A stretch of 64,000 nucleotides of DNA from SB11 sp965249955. GTDB lineage: Bacteria > Bacteroidota > Bacteroidia > UBA8524. Every line of letters starts with the position of its first letter. The stretch's first letter is position 1. The stretch spans positions 186,001 through 250,000 of the forward strand of contig OZ252261.1 of the NCBI GenBank assembly GCA_965249955.1. Direction: 5' to 3'. Shown piece after piece: positions 43,521-52,036 of the stretch. The position numbers were made by a program, and so were the translations under genes. The notes beneath the pieces are model-generated. The model saw nothing but the letters and a program-made list of their open reading frames with translations. It searched no databases and was not told the origin of the DNA.

Positions 43521-45206
43521 ATGGAGTTTTTAAAAGGAATAAGAATTTACAATTACCGCAGCATAGATAGCGAAGGAGTTGAACTAGATAAACTTGGAAA
43601 AGTAAATGTATTGATAGGCAAGAATAATAGCGGCAAGTCTAACATCCTTAGGTTTATATCATACTTAAGTCAGCTAATTGATATTGATTTTGGTCAAGCT
43701 GTTAGAAAACATACAGAATATAAAAATGATTTGCCAAATTTTGATGCTGCTAAAATGTATGATTTTGCTATAAAGCATAACAAATCTTTTATCAAGGAAT
43801 ATAAGGATCAAGTTAAGAAAAATATTTTAGAGGGGCTTACAATTGATAACCATTCACAAGAAATATGGTTTAAATATAATTATTCATTAAATGAAAATCT
43901 TTTTAGCCCTGATTTTTATCATTTTACCTCACCAATACTTAATTCAAAAGCAAAAAATAATGAAGGAAACAGTAGCCATTTTCTTAATGGGTTGCTCGAT
44001 TTTTCAAAAAATTATATTCTTAGTCACCCTACATATTTAATTGAAAACTATAGAAAAGTTGATAATGACAAAAAAGACAATTCCATTGATAAAAGTGTTC
44101 AAAAAAGAAGTGAGGTTTTTAATGGAAAATATTTTATTCAAGAATTAAAGAATGTTTTATATTATGAGGCAACAGACTATCATTTTGCTGCGAAAGAAAA
44201 ACTTTTTAAGAATTTTTTGAAAGATATATTAAATAATCCAAATCTTGAAATTAGCATATCTATTAGTAATAGCATTCAACTAAAACTTAGTACTGAAGAT
44301 CATTCATTAAGGCCAATAGAAAACTTAGGCACAGGACTTCACCAATTAATACTCTTAGCATTTGCAGTAACGAACATTGAGAATAGTATCTTTTGTATTG
44401 AAGAGCCTGAAATATTTATTCATCCAGAAGTTCAACGTAAGTTTATACGTTACTTAGTAGAAAACACCAATAACCAGTACTTTATAACCACGCATTCAAA
44501 CGCTTTTATAAATGAGGAAGGTTTGGATATATATAGAGTTTGGCATAATGGGAATAGGACTTTGGTTGAAAAAGCTATTGATAGTAACAGTAAAAATCAT
44601 ATCCTAGATGATTTAGGCTATCAGGCAAGTGATTTATTACAAACCAACTTTATTATTTGGGTAGAAGGGCCTTCGGATAGAATTTATATAAGACATTGGA
44701 TTAGTATTGAAAGTAATGATAAATTAATAGAAGGTATCCATTACACTATTATGTTTTATGGTGGTCGCTTGTTATCACATCTTACTATTGAAGAGAATGA
44801 TGATGAAGTGAGTAATTTTATAAACATCAACAAAATCAATAGAAATGCAGCTATTTTTATTGACAGTGACAAAAAAGAGGCCGACGAGATTATCAATGCC
44901 ACCAAAGAGCGTATGATTACTGAATTTACAACTCAAAAGAAACAACATATTCTAACCAAAGGCAGAGAAATTGAGAACTATATTGATATAGAAACTCTTA
45001 ATGCAGCCTTAACCAAAATTAATCGCCCCACACTAAGCGAGTATGATTTGTTTACTGATATTTTTATTGAAAAGAATATTGATAAAATGAAACTGGCAAA
45101 AGCAGTTGTAGAAATAAGTAATGAGGTTTTTGATGTAGGCGGGCTTAAAGAAAACATTAAGCATTTAGTAGCATCAATTAACAAGGCAAACAATTTAGCT
45201 ATATAA
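43521..45206 (+). CDS. OLD-family ATP-dependent endonuclease (AAA ATPase plus TOPRIM)
   Basis: 561 residues. The N-terminal SMC/ABC-like ATPase half has Walker A GKNNSGKS (33-40) and Walker B IFCIEEPEIFIHPEVQRKF (about 290-305), the latter followed by the TTHSNAFI switch. The C-terminal TOPRIM nuclease half has the Glu in WVEGPSDRIYI (about 381) and the Asp pair in IFIDSDKK (about 448). This is the architecture of class 1 OLD proteins, several of which defend against phages. No gajB-like helicase or other partner is adjacent. Visibly AT-richer than the peptidase gene before it, suggesting acquisition. Confidence 0.88.
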   Translation: MEFLKGIRIYNYRSIDSEGVELDKLGKVNVLIGKNNSGKSNILRFISYLSQLIDIDFGQAVRKHTEYKNDLPNFDAAKMYDFAIKHNKSFIKEYKDQVKKNILEGLTIDNHSQEIWFKYNYSLNENLFSPDFYHFTSPILNSKAKNNEGNSSHFLNGLLDFSKNYILSHPTYLIENYRKVDNDKKDNSIDKSVQKRSEVFNGKYFIQELKNVLYYEATDYHFAAKEKLFKNFLKDILNNPNLEISISISNSIQLKLSTEDHSLRPIENLGTGLHQLILLAFAVTNIENSIFCIEEPEIFIHPEVQRKFIRYLVENTNNQYFITTHSNAFINEEGLDIYRVWHNGNRTLVEKAIDSNSKNHILDDLGYQASDLLQTNFIIWVEGPSDRIYIRHWISIESNDKLIEGIHYTIMFYGGRLLSHLTIEENDDEVSNFININKINRNAAIFIDSDKKEADEIINATKERMITEFTTQKKQHILTKGREIENYIDIETLNAALTKINRPTLSEYDLFTDIFIEKNIDKMKLAKAVVEISNEVFDVGGLKENIKHLVASINKANNLAI

Positions 45207-45242
45207 CCATTTACAAATCATCAACATAAAATATTAACCCCT

Positions 45243-45812
45243 ATGAAAAAAACAGTAGTATATACCCTTAGCCTTATTGTTCTATTGGCAGTGGCCTGTA
45301 AACCATCAGCACCAAAAACCAACCCCGAAGAGGATGCAAAAAAAGCGGCTGAAGAACGCCAAAAAATAGAAACAGCTTGCTATACAGCCATCAAATCACA
45401 TTTTAAAACCATCACTGTAGGTGCAAGCAGCACCTTAGATACTTTGATAATAGAATCTATTGATAGTGCTACTGAAAAAATGGCGGCTGAAAATTATTGT
45501 GCATTGACATTGAACATAAAAAATGCGGTTGACAACTACATAGAAAAACAACAAAAGGTAGTTGATGCAGCAAAAAAAGTGAGCCCCATACTGGCTGAAC
45601 CCGAACAAAACACACTGAACCAAGCGTTGGAAAAACAAAGCAGAACAAACAAAGAATACGAAGACTGCCAAGAAAAACTAAAAACTACTGACGATAGTCA
45701 ATACAAGTATTACAAAGTAATAACCCAAGTTATACATAGCCAAGAAGGCAAAACCGATACCCTAAACAGCAATTACTTTTTAGATAAAGAATTTAAAATT
45801 AAAACGTTTTAA
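45243..45812 (+). CDS. Lipoprotein of unknown function
   Basis: 189 residues. Lipobox LAVAC (Cys19), then a Lys/Ala/Glu-rich helical region (EEDAKKAAEERQKIETACYTAI) and a long charged helix (NAVDNYIEKQQKVVDAAKKV). Two internal Cys pairs are possible. No family recognised. 36 bp after the OLD gene; its stop overlaps that of the convergent MFS gene by three bases. Confidence 0.7.
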   Translation: MKKTVVYTLSLIVLLAVACKPSAPKTNPEEDAKKAAEERQKIETACYTAIKSHFKTITVGASSTLDTLIIESIDSATEKMAAENYCALTLNIKNAVDNYIEKQQKVVDAAKKVSPILAEPEQNTLNQALEKQSRTNKEYEDCQEKLKTTDDSQYKYYKVITQVIHSQEGKTDTLNSNYFLDKEFKIKTF

Positions 45813-47029
45813 GACTTATCTCCCTCGTTTTCAGTAGCAATAGGCAGGGGTTTGGCTTTCATTTCTCTATACAATAAGGCCAAGCCCAGTGCTGCCAAAG
45901 CGGCGCAACCCAAAAATGCCCATTTAAAATTAGCAGGGTTATTACCGTACAACCAAGCCGAAAGCATTGCACCGCCACCAATACCAATTTCAAGCGCAAT
46001 AAATACAGTAGCTATCGAGCGACCTCTATACTTATCTTCGCTCATATCAATAGTCCAAGCCATTACGGTAGGCGAGTTATTACCCAATGCAATACCAAAA
46101 AATACACCTGCCGTAAAAAACAAAACAGGCTCTTGCGCAAATGCCAACATCACCAAAGCAATTACCAAAGTAGCAAAGCCAAAACGCAGGGTTTTTATCC
46201 GCCCGATTTTATCAGACAGTTTGCCCGAATACACCCTTGTAAGCATACTTGAACCTGTAAACACCGCAAAAAACACCCCTTTGTATTCATCATCCAAACC
46301 TACGTACAAACTAAAATCGGGTATAACGGTTAGCACAGCTCCAAAACCCACCGAAGCCAACATTAATAAAACAGCAGGACGTAGTACGCGTGGTTCGTAA
46401 AAATCATCGACGGTAACTGTGAAAGAGCTTACTACTTCTTTTAGTGTTGATTTTTTAGCGGTGGATAACGATTCGGTAAGGGGGCGCACAATAAGAAACG
46501 ATGCTACCCCAAAGGCTGAGGATACGTAAAACATCACCTCGATAGAAAAATATTTGGCTATTACACTACCCAACATGGGTGAAATGGCCATACCTACAGT
46601 ACCAAACATACTTACCAAGCCAATAGCCTCTCCCCTGCGGCGCGAAGGGGCAATATCACCTATATAAGCCATAGAACCAGTGGGCGCAAAACCCGTAGAA
46701 AAACCATGCAAAAAGCGCAAAAACAAAAAGAAAGCCAACGATGCCACAAGGGGATAAAGCAATCCGCACAAAGCCGTCATAAATATACCTACCAACATTA
46801 CAGGCACACGCCCTATACTATCGGCAAGTTTACCGCTAAAAGGTCGTGAAATGGCGGCGGCAAGTGTAAAAAGTGCTATTATCAATCCTTTGTATTCCTC
46901 GCCCCCCAGTTGAGTGATAAAATTGGGTAACTCAGGAATAACCATATTAAAACTGGCAAAAAATAAGAACACCGCTACCGAAAGTTGCCAAAACTGACGC
47001 GTGAAAAGTTTTTGATTGCCATTATCCAT
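45809..47029 (-). CDS. MFS transporter
   Basis: 406 residues from the ATG at 47029 (MDNGNQKLFTRQFW); a TTG four codons upstream is less likely. Twelve predicted membrane segments in two halves, each with the MFS loop motif: GKLADSIGRVP after segment 2 and GKLSDKIGRIK after segment 8. Segment 4-5 region FLRFLHGFSTGFAPTGSMAYIGDIAPSRRRGEAIG resembles drug/sugar efflux carriers. The substrate is unknown. Confidence 0.92.
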   Translation of the reverse strand: MDNGNQKLFTRQFWQLSVAVFLFFASFNMVIPELPNFITQLGGEEYKGLIIALFTLAAAISRPFSGKLADSIGRVPVMLVGIFMTALCGLLYPLVASLAFFLFLRFLHGFSTGFAPTGSMAYIGDIAPSRRRGEAIGLVSMFGTVGMAISPMLGSVIAKYFSIEVMFYVSSAFGVASFLIVRPLTESLSTAKKSTLKEVVSSFTVTVDDFYEPRVLRPAVLLMLASVGFGAVLTVIPDFSLYVGLDDEYKGVFFAVFTGSSMLTRVYSGKLSDKIGRIKTLRFGFATLVIALVMLAFAQEPVLFFTAGVFFGIALGNNSPTVMAWTIDMSEDKYRGRSIATVFIALEIGIGGGAMLSAWLYGNNPANFKWAFLGCAALAALGLALLYREMKAKPLPIATENEGDKS

Positions 47030-47104
47030 AAGAAGGCGCAAAGGTGATAAAAAACAATACTAAAAACCATACTGTGCAATGTGTGTGCGTAAGTTTTAAC
47101 TTGT

Positions 47105-47112
47105 TATATTTG
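47105..47112 (+). promoter_or_regulatory. -7 promoter box for the DinB/DUF1569-like gene
   Basis: TATATTTG with 5 nt to the ATG at 47118. Confidence 0.45.
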
Positions 47113-47117
47113 AGTGT

Positions 47118-47573
47118 ATGCAGATTGAAGATTTTAGAAAAACCGATTTTGAGCGCATTGCTACATTGCCCCACAATATGCCTCCTCAATGGGGCAGTAT
47201 GACTTTGCAACACATGATTGAACATCTTGCCGATGTTTTTAGTGCCAGTAACGGTACGCTGCAAGTGAAAGTAGAAACTCCACCCGATAAGCTAGAGAAA
47301 ATTAAACGTATTATGCTTTTTAGCGACAGGGAATTGGTGCAAAATTTTAAATCGCCCGTACTTCCTCCCGACCCTATCCCCTATAGGACTACGAATATGC
47401 AAGAAGCTATTACAGTTTTGAAACAGGAAATGGAAAAGTTTGAACAGCATTATAGTACCGATAAAAAGAGAACTGAAAACCATCCCTATTTTGGGGCTCT
47501 TAATTATGACGAGTGGGTAATTTTTCAGAACAAACACTTTACCCATCACCTAAAGCAATTTAACTTGTTATAG
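47118..47573 (+). CDS. DinB/DUF1569-like protein
   Basis: 151 residues, cytoplasmic. The start WGSMTLQHMIEHLADVFSASNG, with His in the QHM-x-EHL helix, and the late ENHPYFGALNYDEWVIFQNKHFTHHLKQF match the metal-binding four-helix DinB/YfiT superfamily (DUF1569 branch). Three conserved His could bind a metal. The reaction is unknown. A lipoprotein gene follows with a 2-bp gap. Confidence 0.75.
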   Translation: MQIEDFRKTDFERIATLPHNMPPQWGSMTLQHMIEHLADVFSASNGTLQVKVETPPDKLEKIKRIMLFSDRELVQNFKSPVLPPDPIPYRTTNMQEAITVLKQEMEKFEQHYSTDKKRTENHPYFGALNYDEWVIFQNKHFTHHLKQFNLL

Positions 47574-47575
47574 CC

Positions 47576-48097
47576 ATGCACCATAAAAGTTTACTAGTAC
47601 TATTTTTATTGGCATTTTTAGTACAAAGCTGTTGTAATGATGAACACTGTATTGAACTTGTGGAAGAGGAAATTATTTTTAAACTAAATACAGACACTAA
47701 TAATAAAGGTTTTAGTGAAGCTGAAATTAAAACTATGGTGATGGTATTGTACAACCCTACTACGGGTGCGCGTATTGATTCATCTATTTTACACCGATAT
47801 AACAGGTATTATTTTGAAGAGCCAACTTATGATATATTTGGTTACAACGAGGTTTATTTAAAGAAATTAGAAAAAACCACAAAAGGGATGAATATTATTG
47901 TAAAAGCAATAGACGGTAGTTTTGCCGATACCTTGTTTGCTATTGATTTTGAAGAAAAAATTCATACCTACACTTGTGGCAGTTGCTTTTTTAGTTCTAA
48001 TAAAGAGCAAGCACCTTATATAAGTAATCGCAGTTTAACGTTTCGTGGTAATTTTATTACTGAAGATAATTGGCCTGTTGTTATTTCTAAATTTTAA
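47576..48097 (+). CDS. Lipoprotein of unknown function
   Basis: 173 residues; signal with lipobox VQSC or the next Cys (LVQSCCNDEHC). Rich in beta-strands (EEEIIFKLNTDTNNKGFSEAEIKTMVMVLY) with a CGSCFF motif near residue 138. Not recognised. Translationally close to the DinB-like gene (2 bp). Confidence 0.7.
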   Translation: MHHKSLLVLFLLAFLVQSCCNDEHCIELVEEEIIFKLNTDTNNKGFSEAEIKTMVMVLYNPTTGARIDSSILHRYNRYYFEEPTYDIFGYNEVYLKKLEKTTKGMNIIVKAIDGSFADTLFAIDFEEKIHTYTCGSCFFSSNKEQAPYISNRSLTFRGNFITEDNWPVVISKF

Positions 48098-48121
48098 ATC
48101 GCTAATAATACTTCTTAGCTA

Positions 48122-48161
48122 TAACGAATAAAAGCAGGGCAAGCCCTGCTTTTATTCGTTA
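48122..48161. terminator. Bidirectional terminator
   Basis: 19-bp perfect stem (48122-48140 with 48143-48161, loop AA), core ATAAAAGCAGGGC, between the convergent lipoprotein and PNGase F-like genes. Confidence 0.9.
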
Positions 48162-48188
48162 ATATACTATAGAGATGTCTTTTTAAAC

Positions 48189-50411
48189 CTATTCGGTTTT
48201 TATCAGTTTTTGAGTGAACACACCGCCTTGTGGCGAGGCTACTTTTAGAATATATACACCATTGGCAAAACCTGCCATATCAATACGGTGAGCATAAAAT
48301 TGGTCTTGCGCAACGGTTTCGTTCAATACTACGCGTCCGTTATAATCCATCACCTGCACAGTAGCTGTTGGGCTTTGAGCTAAGTTTATATCCAACCAAA
48401 ATTCTCCCTTAGTAGGGTTAGGAAATACAGTAATATTATTTTCGGTTACAACCTCAGGCACACCCAAAGTATAACCTGTGGTAAAACTTTCAACAGTTGA
48501 TGTTCCCCAGTCTGTACCAAAGTTTTTAATCAACTGGCCGTTGCCTATCCTGCGGAAATATAACTGTCCGTTACCCGCATTAGGGTTTGCCCAAAAGCCA
48601 ATACCATCACCACCTGTATCGGTGATTTTAAAGGTATAGCAACCGTTTATCAAATCAATAGTATCTTGGTATAGAGTGGCATTAGCCATATTGTCTTTTT
48701 TGTATACCACATTACCATAGTGGTCGGTAATGGTATACGTGTTTTCACTTGCACGGTTGTTGGTACGCAACCATACAATAAACTGATTAGGAAGCACAGG
48801 CGTAGCATCGTAATTGGTTTGAACAAGATTATTAAAGCTAACCTCATCCGTTTTGCCGTTCACCTTCACTATTTCCATTTCAAAGGCATTGGTAGGGGTG
48901 GCAACACTAAAGTTAATATTTGTACCCATTGTTATTTCCGCATACTCATGTGGTTTCAAATCACCATTCCAAGTATAAGTATTGCGTGTTCCGCCTTTAG
49001 GGCCAAATGAAAACTCGATAGATTTTATGTTTTCACTACCGTTGTTACGCACTTTAACTATCGGGTAATCGCAAACAGGGTTAAAACGAGCATAGCGCAT
49101 GCCATTGTTAGGCGCCATCACTTCTTCAAGCGATGCTTCATCTTTATAAACATTGTTTTTATACAAAAACAAGGCTCCTGAAACAATGTACGATGAATTG
49201 TTATTGCCTTGATTGGTATAGGGTTCCATATCCAAATCAATAGTAGCAGTACTATTGGCAGTAAGAAACTGCCCTACTTCGTAATCGTAAGGAGCTACCT
49301 CTGCACCGGGACACCAATTACTACGGTTGTATACCCATGTACCCCCTTGTGGAAACACGGGATTTTCACCGCAGTTATCGCGCCATATAGTTTTCTCAAA
49401 TTTGGTATCGTTGTTAATTTTTAAGAAATGTTTCTTTTGGCAAAATTCTGAACAACCATCAGCACCGCCAAAACCATGACCTGTTTGTATGATACGAATT
49501 TTAGCCTCTTTCATGTCGGCATCAATAGCCACATCGCGTGAAACTAAAAAGTTTTCTATAGTTGTTGCTCCTCCGTATGCGCTTGAGCCATTCCACAAAG
49601 GCACTATCTTATAACACTCACGAGCAGGAGTACCTTCTATCATATCAAAATCAAGGGTAACGGTAAATCCATCTTGATAGCCACTATAATGAGCACGTAT
49701 TTCTACACTATCGCGTAAAAGGCTGGCATAGTCGGTTATATCAAATGTGTAAGTATACTTCCAAGTATTGCCCACATTGCCATTGTATGGCGTAATAATA
49801 CGTCCCAACTCAAAATTATCGTACACCTCAAAAACGGTGTAATACGTCCAGTCTTTACGAGTAAGCACAGTTTCGAAACCAATATAGGTAGAGTCAGTTT
49901 GAGTACCTACTGAATCGTATACAGGTTTGAAGTAATCTCCTGCCCAGCCCAACACCGATGAGGTTTTAACCAACGGGGTTAATGAATCGCTGTACAAATC
50001 AATTTTAAGCGTATCATTAGCGGTAGAGTCTATCGCTTTAGTAGTGGTATTGAAAAAATAGTTATAAGTAACAAAACTATTGTAACGTAAAGAAGCTTTT
50101 GCAGCACCTCCAACTTTAAAATTTGGAGTAGTTTTTTTGGTACTGTCGTATTTGCCTGTTGGTTTACGCAATTGCACTTGTGATGTATAATCCCACTCGC
50201 TGCACCCTTTGTTGGGGCAACCTAAGGTGTAGTGCATTAGTATTTTGTTGAACTTTTTAGTAGCATCGGGAAATTTGGCTTTTCGGTCAAAATTGCCATA
50301 CCAGTTCATGTGCACCTCATTGTGAGAGCGTACTTTAATAGTATCACCGGGCGATGCCATAAGTGCTGATGCAAACGAAAGTATTGAGAAAAGTAAGAGC
50401 GTTTTTTTCAT
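48189..50411 (-). CDS. Secreted PNGase F-like glycoamidase with T9SS type A sorting domain
   Basis: 740 residues; signal peptide 1-19. Homologous to peptide-N-glycosidase F: CPNKGCSEWD (Asp74 equals PNGase F Asp60), ELGRIITPY, LDFDMIEGTP, GADGCSEFCQKKHFLKINN (Glu322 equals Glu206), WCPGAEVAP. About 110 extra residues separate the first two blocks. The position of PNGase F Glu118 falls in AHYSGY (240-245), with no acid. The C-terminus (VFPNPTKGEFWLDINL... GVYILKVAS) is a T9SS type A domain. It probably removes or binds N-glycans outside the cell; activity is uncertain. Confidence 0.88.
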   Translation of the reverse strand: MKKTLLLFSILSFASALMASPGDTIKVRSHNEVHMNWYGNFDRKAKFPDATKKFNKILMHYTLGCPNKGCSEWDYTSQVQLRKPTGKYDSTKKTTPNFKVGGAAKASLRYNSFVTYNYFFNTTTKAIDSTANDTLKIDLYSDSLTPLVKTSSVLGWAGDYFKPVYDSVGTQTDSTYIGFETVLTRKDWTYYTVFEVYDNFELGRIITPYNGNVGNTWKYTYTFDITDYASLLRDSVEIRAHYSGYQDGFTVTLDFDMIEGTPARECYKIVPLWNGSSAYGGATTIENFLVSRDVAIDADMKEAKIRIIQTGHGFGGADGCSEFCQKKHFLKINNDTKFEKTIWRDNCGENPVFPQGGTWVYNRSNWCPGAEVAPYDYEVGQFLTANSTATIDLDMEPYTNQGNNNSSYIVSGALFLYKNNVYKDEASLEEVMAPNNGMRYARFNPVCDYPIVKVRNNGSENIKSIEFSFGPKGGTRNTYTWNGDLKPHEYAEITMGTNINFSVATPTNAFEMEIVKVNGKTDEVSFNNLVQTNYDATPVLPNQFIVWLRTNNRASENTYTITDHYGNVVYKKDNMANATLYQDTIDLINGCYTFKITDTGGDGIGFWANPNAGNGQLYFRRIGNGQLIKNFGTDWGTSTVESFTTGYTLGVPEVVTENNITVFPNPTKGEFWLDINLAQSPTATVQVMDYNGRVVLNETVAQDQFYAHRIDMAGFANGVYILKVASPQGGVFTQKLIKTE

Positions 50412-50541
50412 ATTACGGTAAGGTTATCAAGACAAAACTACTGTTATTTAGAATATCTCGCAATTAACAGACTAACATCTTTGCTTCTATGTGGGTTGTG
50501 CTTCACTATTTTTAAAGATAATAGCCTAATAATCATTACAG

Positions 50542-50589
50542 TTTCCCAATTAAGACATAAACTTTCCCAATTTGGGAAAAACAAACAAT
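50542..50589. promoter_or_regulatory. TTTCCCAATT repeat and palindrome
   Basis: TTTCCCAATT at 50542-50551 and again at 50573-50582; the second is part of the palindrome TTTCCCAA-T-TTGGGAAA (50573-50589). It lies in the divergent gap between the PNGase F-like gene and the next lipoprotein gene, so it may be an operator. Confidence 0.4.
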
Positions 50590-50701
50590 TTAACTGCTAT
50601 TGCAAAAAAGCCACTACCAACTGTAAAACAACAAGTTACACAAAAAACGTCGCTTTTGGCTACAATCTTGAACTAGGATAAGCAACCAATAACTTATCAA
50701 T

Positions 50702-51130
50702 ATGAAAACTACCATTTTTAAAACAGCAATTTTATTTACCGTATTAACATTTATAGCTTCAAGTTGTAAAAAATATGAAGAAGGCCCTATAGTTAGTGTA
50801 CGCTCAAAAGAAGAGCGAGTTGCCAATACTTGGGTAATTGAAAAGGCATACGATAATGGAAACGATGTTACATCTGACTACGACCAATATGATTTGATGA
50901 TGGACAAAGACCAAAACGCCAAACTAACTTCTAACTACAAATCGGGCAATGTTACTTTCTCATTCTCTACCGAAGGTGTGTGGAGTTTTGAGAACAATAA
51001 AAACGACTTGCGCCTCGACTTTGATGATGATGATGCCGACAGAGTGTATGAAATATTACGCTTGAAAGAGGAAGAACTGTGGCTGAAAGAAAAAGGGGGC
51101 GAACAAGAATTACATTTAAAATCTAAATAA
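50702..51130 (+). CDS. Lipocalin-like lipoprotein
   Basis: 142 residues. Lipobox IASSC (Cys22). Mature part starts KKYEEGPIVSVRSKEERVANTWVIEKA, then KLTSNYKSGNVTFSFSTEGVWSFENNKNDLRLDF, ending EEELWLKEKGGEQELHL. This is the pattern of Bacteroidota lipocalin-like (DUF4923/5004-type) lipoproteins with a beta-barrel. The ligand is unknown. Followed by a tiny membrane-protein gene 14 bp downstream. Confidence 0.75.
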   Translation: MKTTIFKTAILFTVLTFIASSCKKYEEGPIVSVRSKEERVANTWVIEKAYDNGNDVTSDYDQYDLMMDKDQNAKLTSNYKSGNVTFSFSTEGVWSFENNKNDLRLDFDDDDADRVYEILRLKEEELWLKEKGGEQELHLKSK

Positions 51131-51144
51131 GAAAGGAAAATATT

Positions 51145-51297
51145 ATGAGCAACTTACTGTATTTAATAGCCGTGATAATGATAATAGGATGGTTGATAGG
51201 CGTTTTTGCCTACAGTCTTTCAGGTCTGATACATATACTACTAGTATTCGCTGTAATATCAATTTTGATGCGACTGATAAGAGGTAAAGATGTATAA
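51145..51297 (+). CDS. lmo0937-family small membrane protein
   Basis: 50 residues, translated directly: MSNLLYLIAVIMIIGWLIGV, then FAYSLSGLIHILLVFAVISI, then LMRLIRGKDV. Two membrane segments with the family's G-W-L-I-G and SGLIHILLV core. Homologues are abundant, stress-associated small proteins of unknown role. GAAAGG lies 9 nt upstream of the ATG. Likely co-transcribed with the lipocalin-like gene and ended by the terminator at 51325. Confidence 0.85.
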   Translation: MSNLLYLIAVIMIIGWLIGVFAYSLSGLIHILLVFAVISILMRLIRGKDV

Positions 51298-51324
51298 AAC
51301 AACCTCCTCAAAGTATAAGTGTGT

Positions 51325-51359
51325 AAGGCTGCGAGTTGAGAAACTTGCAGCTTTTTTTT
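51325..51359 (+). terminator. Terminator after the small membrane protein gene
   Basis: Stem of about 12 bp (AAGGCTGCGAGTT with AACTTGCAGCTT, two G-T pairs), loop GAGA, followed by T8. Confidence 0.85.
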
Positions 51360-51420
51360 GTTTTTATTAAGCCTTTAAAACTCATCTGCTAACATTTTAC
51401 ATTTTTTTGCTTATACTTTA

Positions 51421-51428
51421 TACCTTTG
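51421..51428 (+). promoter_or_regulatory. -7 promoter box
   Basis: TACCTTTG, 32 nt before the ATG at 51461. It lies inside a longer upstream reading frame, which argues for the later start of that gene. Confidence 0.5.
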
Positions 51429-51460
51429 TGTACCAAACCAACGCACTTAGTAATAATTTT

Positions 51461-52036
51461 ATGCAGCAAACAAAAACAGTATTGATAATGGCCACACTAA
51501 TAGTTTTGGGTGCTATTGCAGGCTGCAAAAACAATACTAAACAAGAGGTAGCTACCGATAGTTTGCCTCCTATGATTGAAGAAAACGCACAGGCAACTGC
51601 TGAAGTGCAACATAATTTTCCTGAGCAACCGGTTAACATAGTAAAAGATACAACTGTTGCTATTGGTAATAAAAAATACAGTATTGTAACTACCAAAAAA
51701 ACTATTGATACTAGCATGGTGGTATTTGTGCACCAAGCACAAGGCAAGGTGATAAAAGATGTTTACCTTGATTTTGAATACACCCTAAAGCCCAACGCTG
51801 CCGAATATACCGGTGGTGAAAAACTGATAACCAAACACACCTTTACTAAAGATTTTAACGAGGATTTTATAAATCACGCGGTGCTATACGATATGCAGTT
51901 TTTGGGTTTTAACGATTTATCAAAAGAGTACGAGCTAAAGTTTATCATCACCAAACCCGATACCGATTTTAGCTATGTGATATACTATTTCATCAACCTA
52001 AAAGGTGAAACCGTATACGAGATTGACGACCTTTAG
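51461..52036 (+). CDS. Lipoprotein of unknown function
   Basis: 191 residues from the ATG at 51461. A frame 18 codons longer would include the promoter box and hide the signal peptide. Lipobox GAIAGC. Mature part: acidic linker, then KKYSIVTTKKTIDTSMVVFVH and YLDFEYTLKPNAAEYTGGEKLITKH; a beta-rich fold. No family recognised. Its stop overlaps that of the convergent fmt gene. Confidence 0.75.
   Translation: MQQTKTVLIMATLIVLGAIAGCKNNTKQEVATDSLPPMIEENAQATAEVQHNFPEQPVNIVKDTTVAIGNKKYSIVTTKKTIDTSMVVFVHQAQGKVIKDVYLDFEYTLKPNAAEYTGGEKLITKHTFTKDFNEDFINHAVLYDMQFLGFNDLSKEYELKFIITKPDTDFSYVIYYFINLKGETVYEIDDL

Noticed and set aside
45852..46400. 182-residue plus-strand open frame opposite the MFS gene
   Set aside because: Mirror of the MFS coding sequence; Pro/Lys/Ala-rich shadow translation without a recognisable domain.
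50481..50681. 66-residue plus-strand open frame in the gap before the lipocalin-like gene
   Set aside because: Low-complexity AT-rich translation, overlaps the TTTCCCAATT repeats, no promoter or family match.
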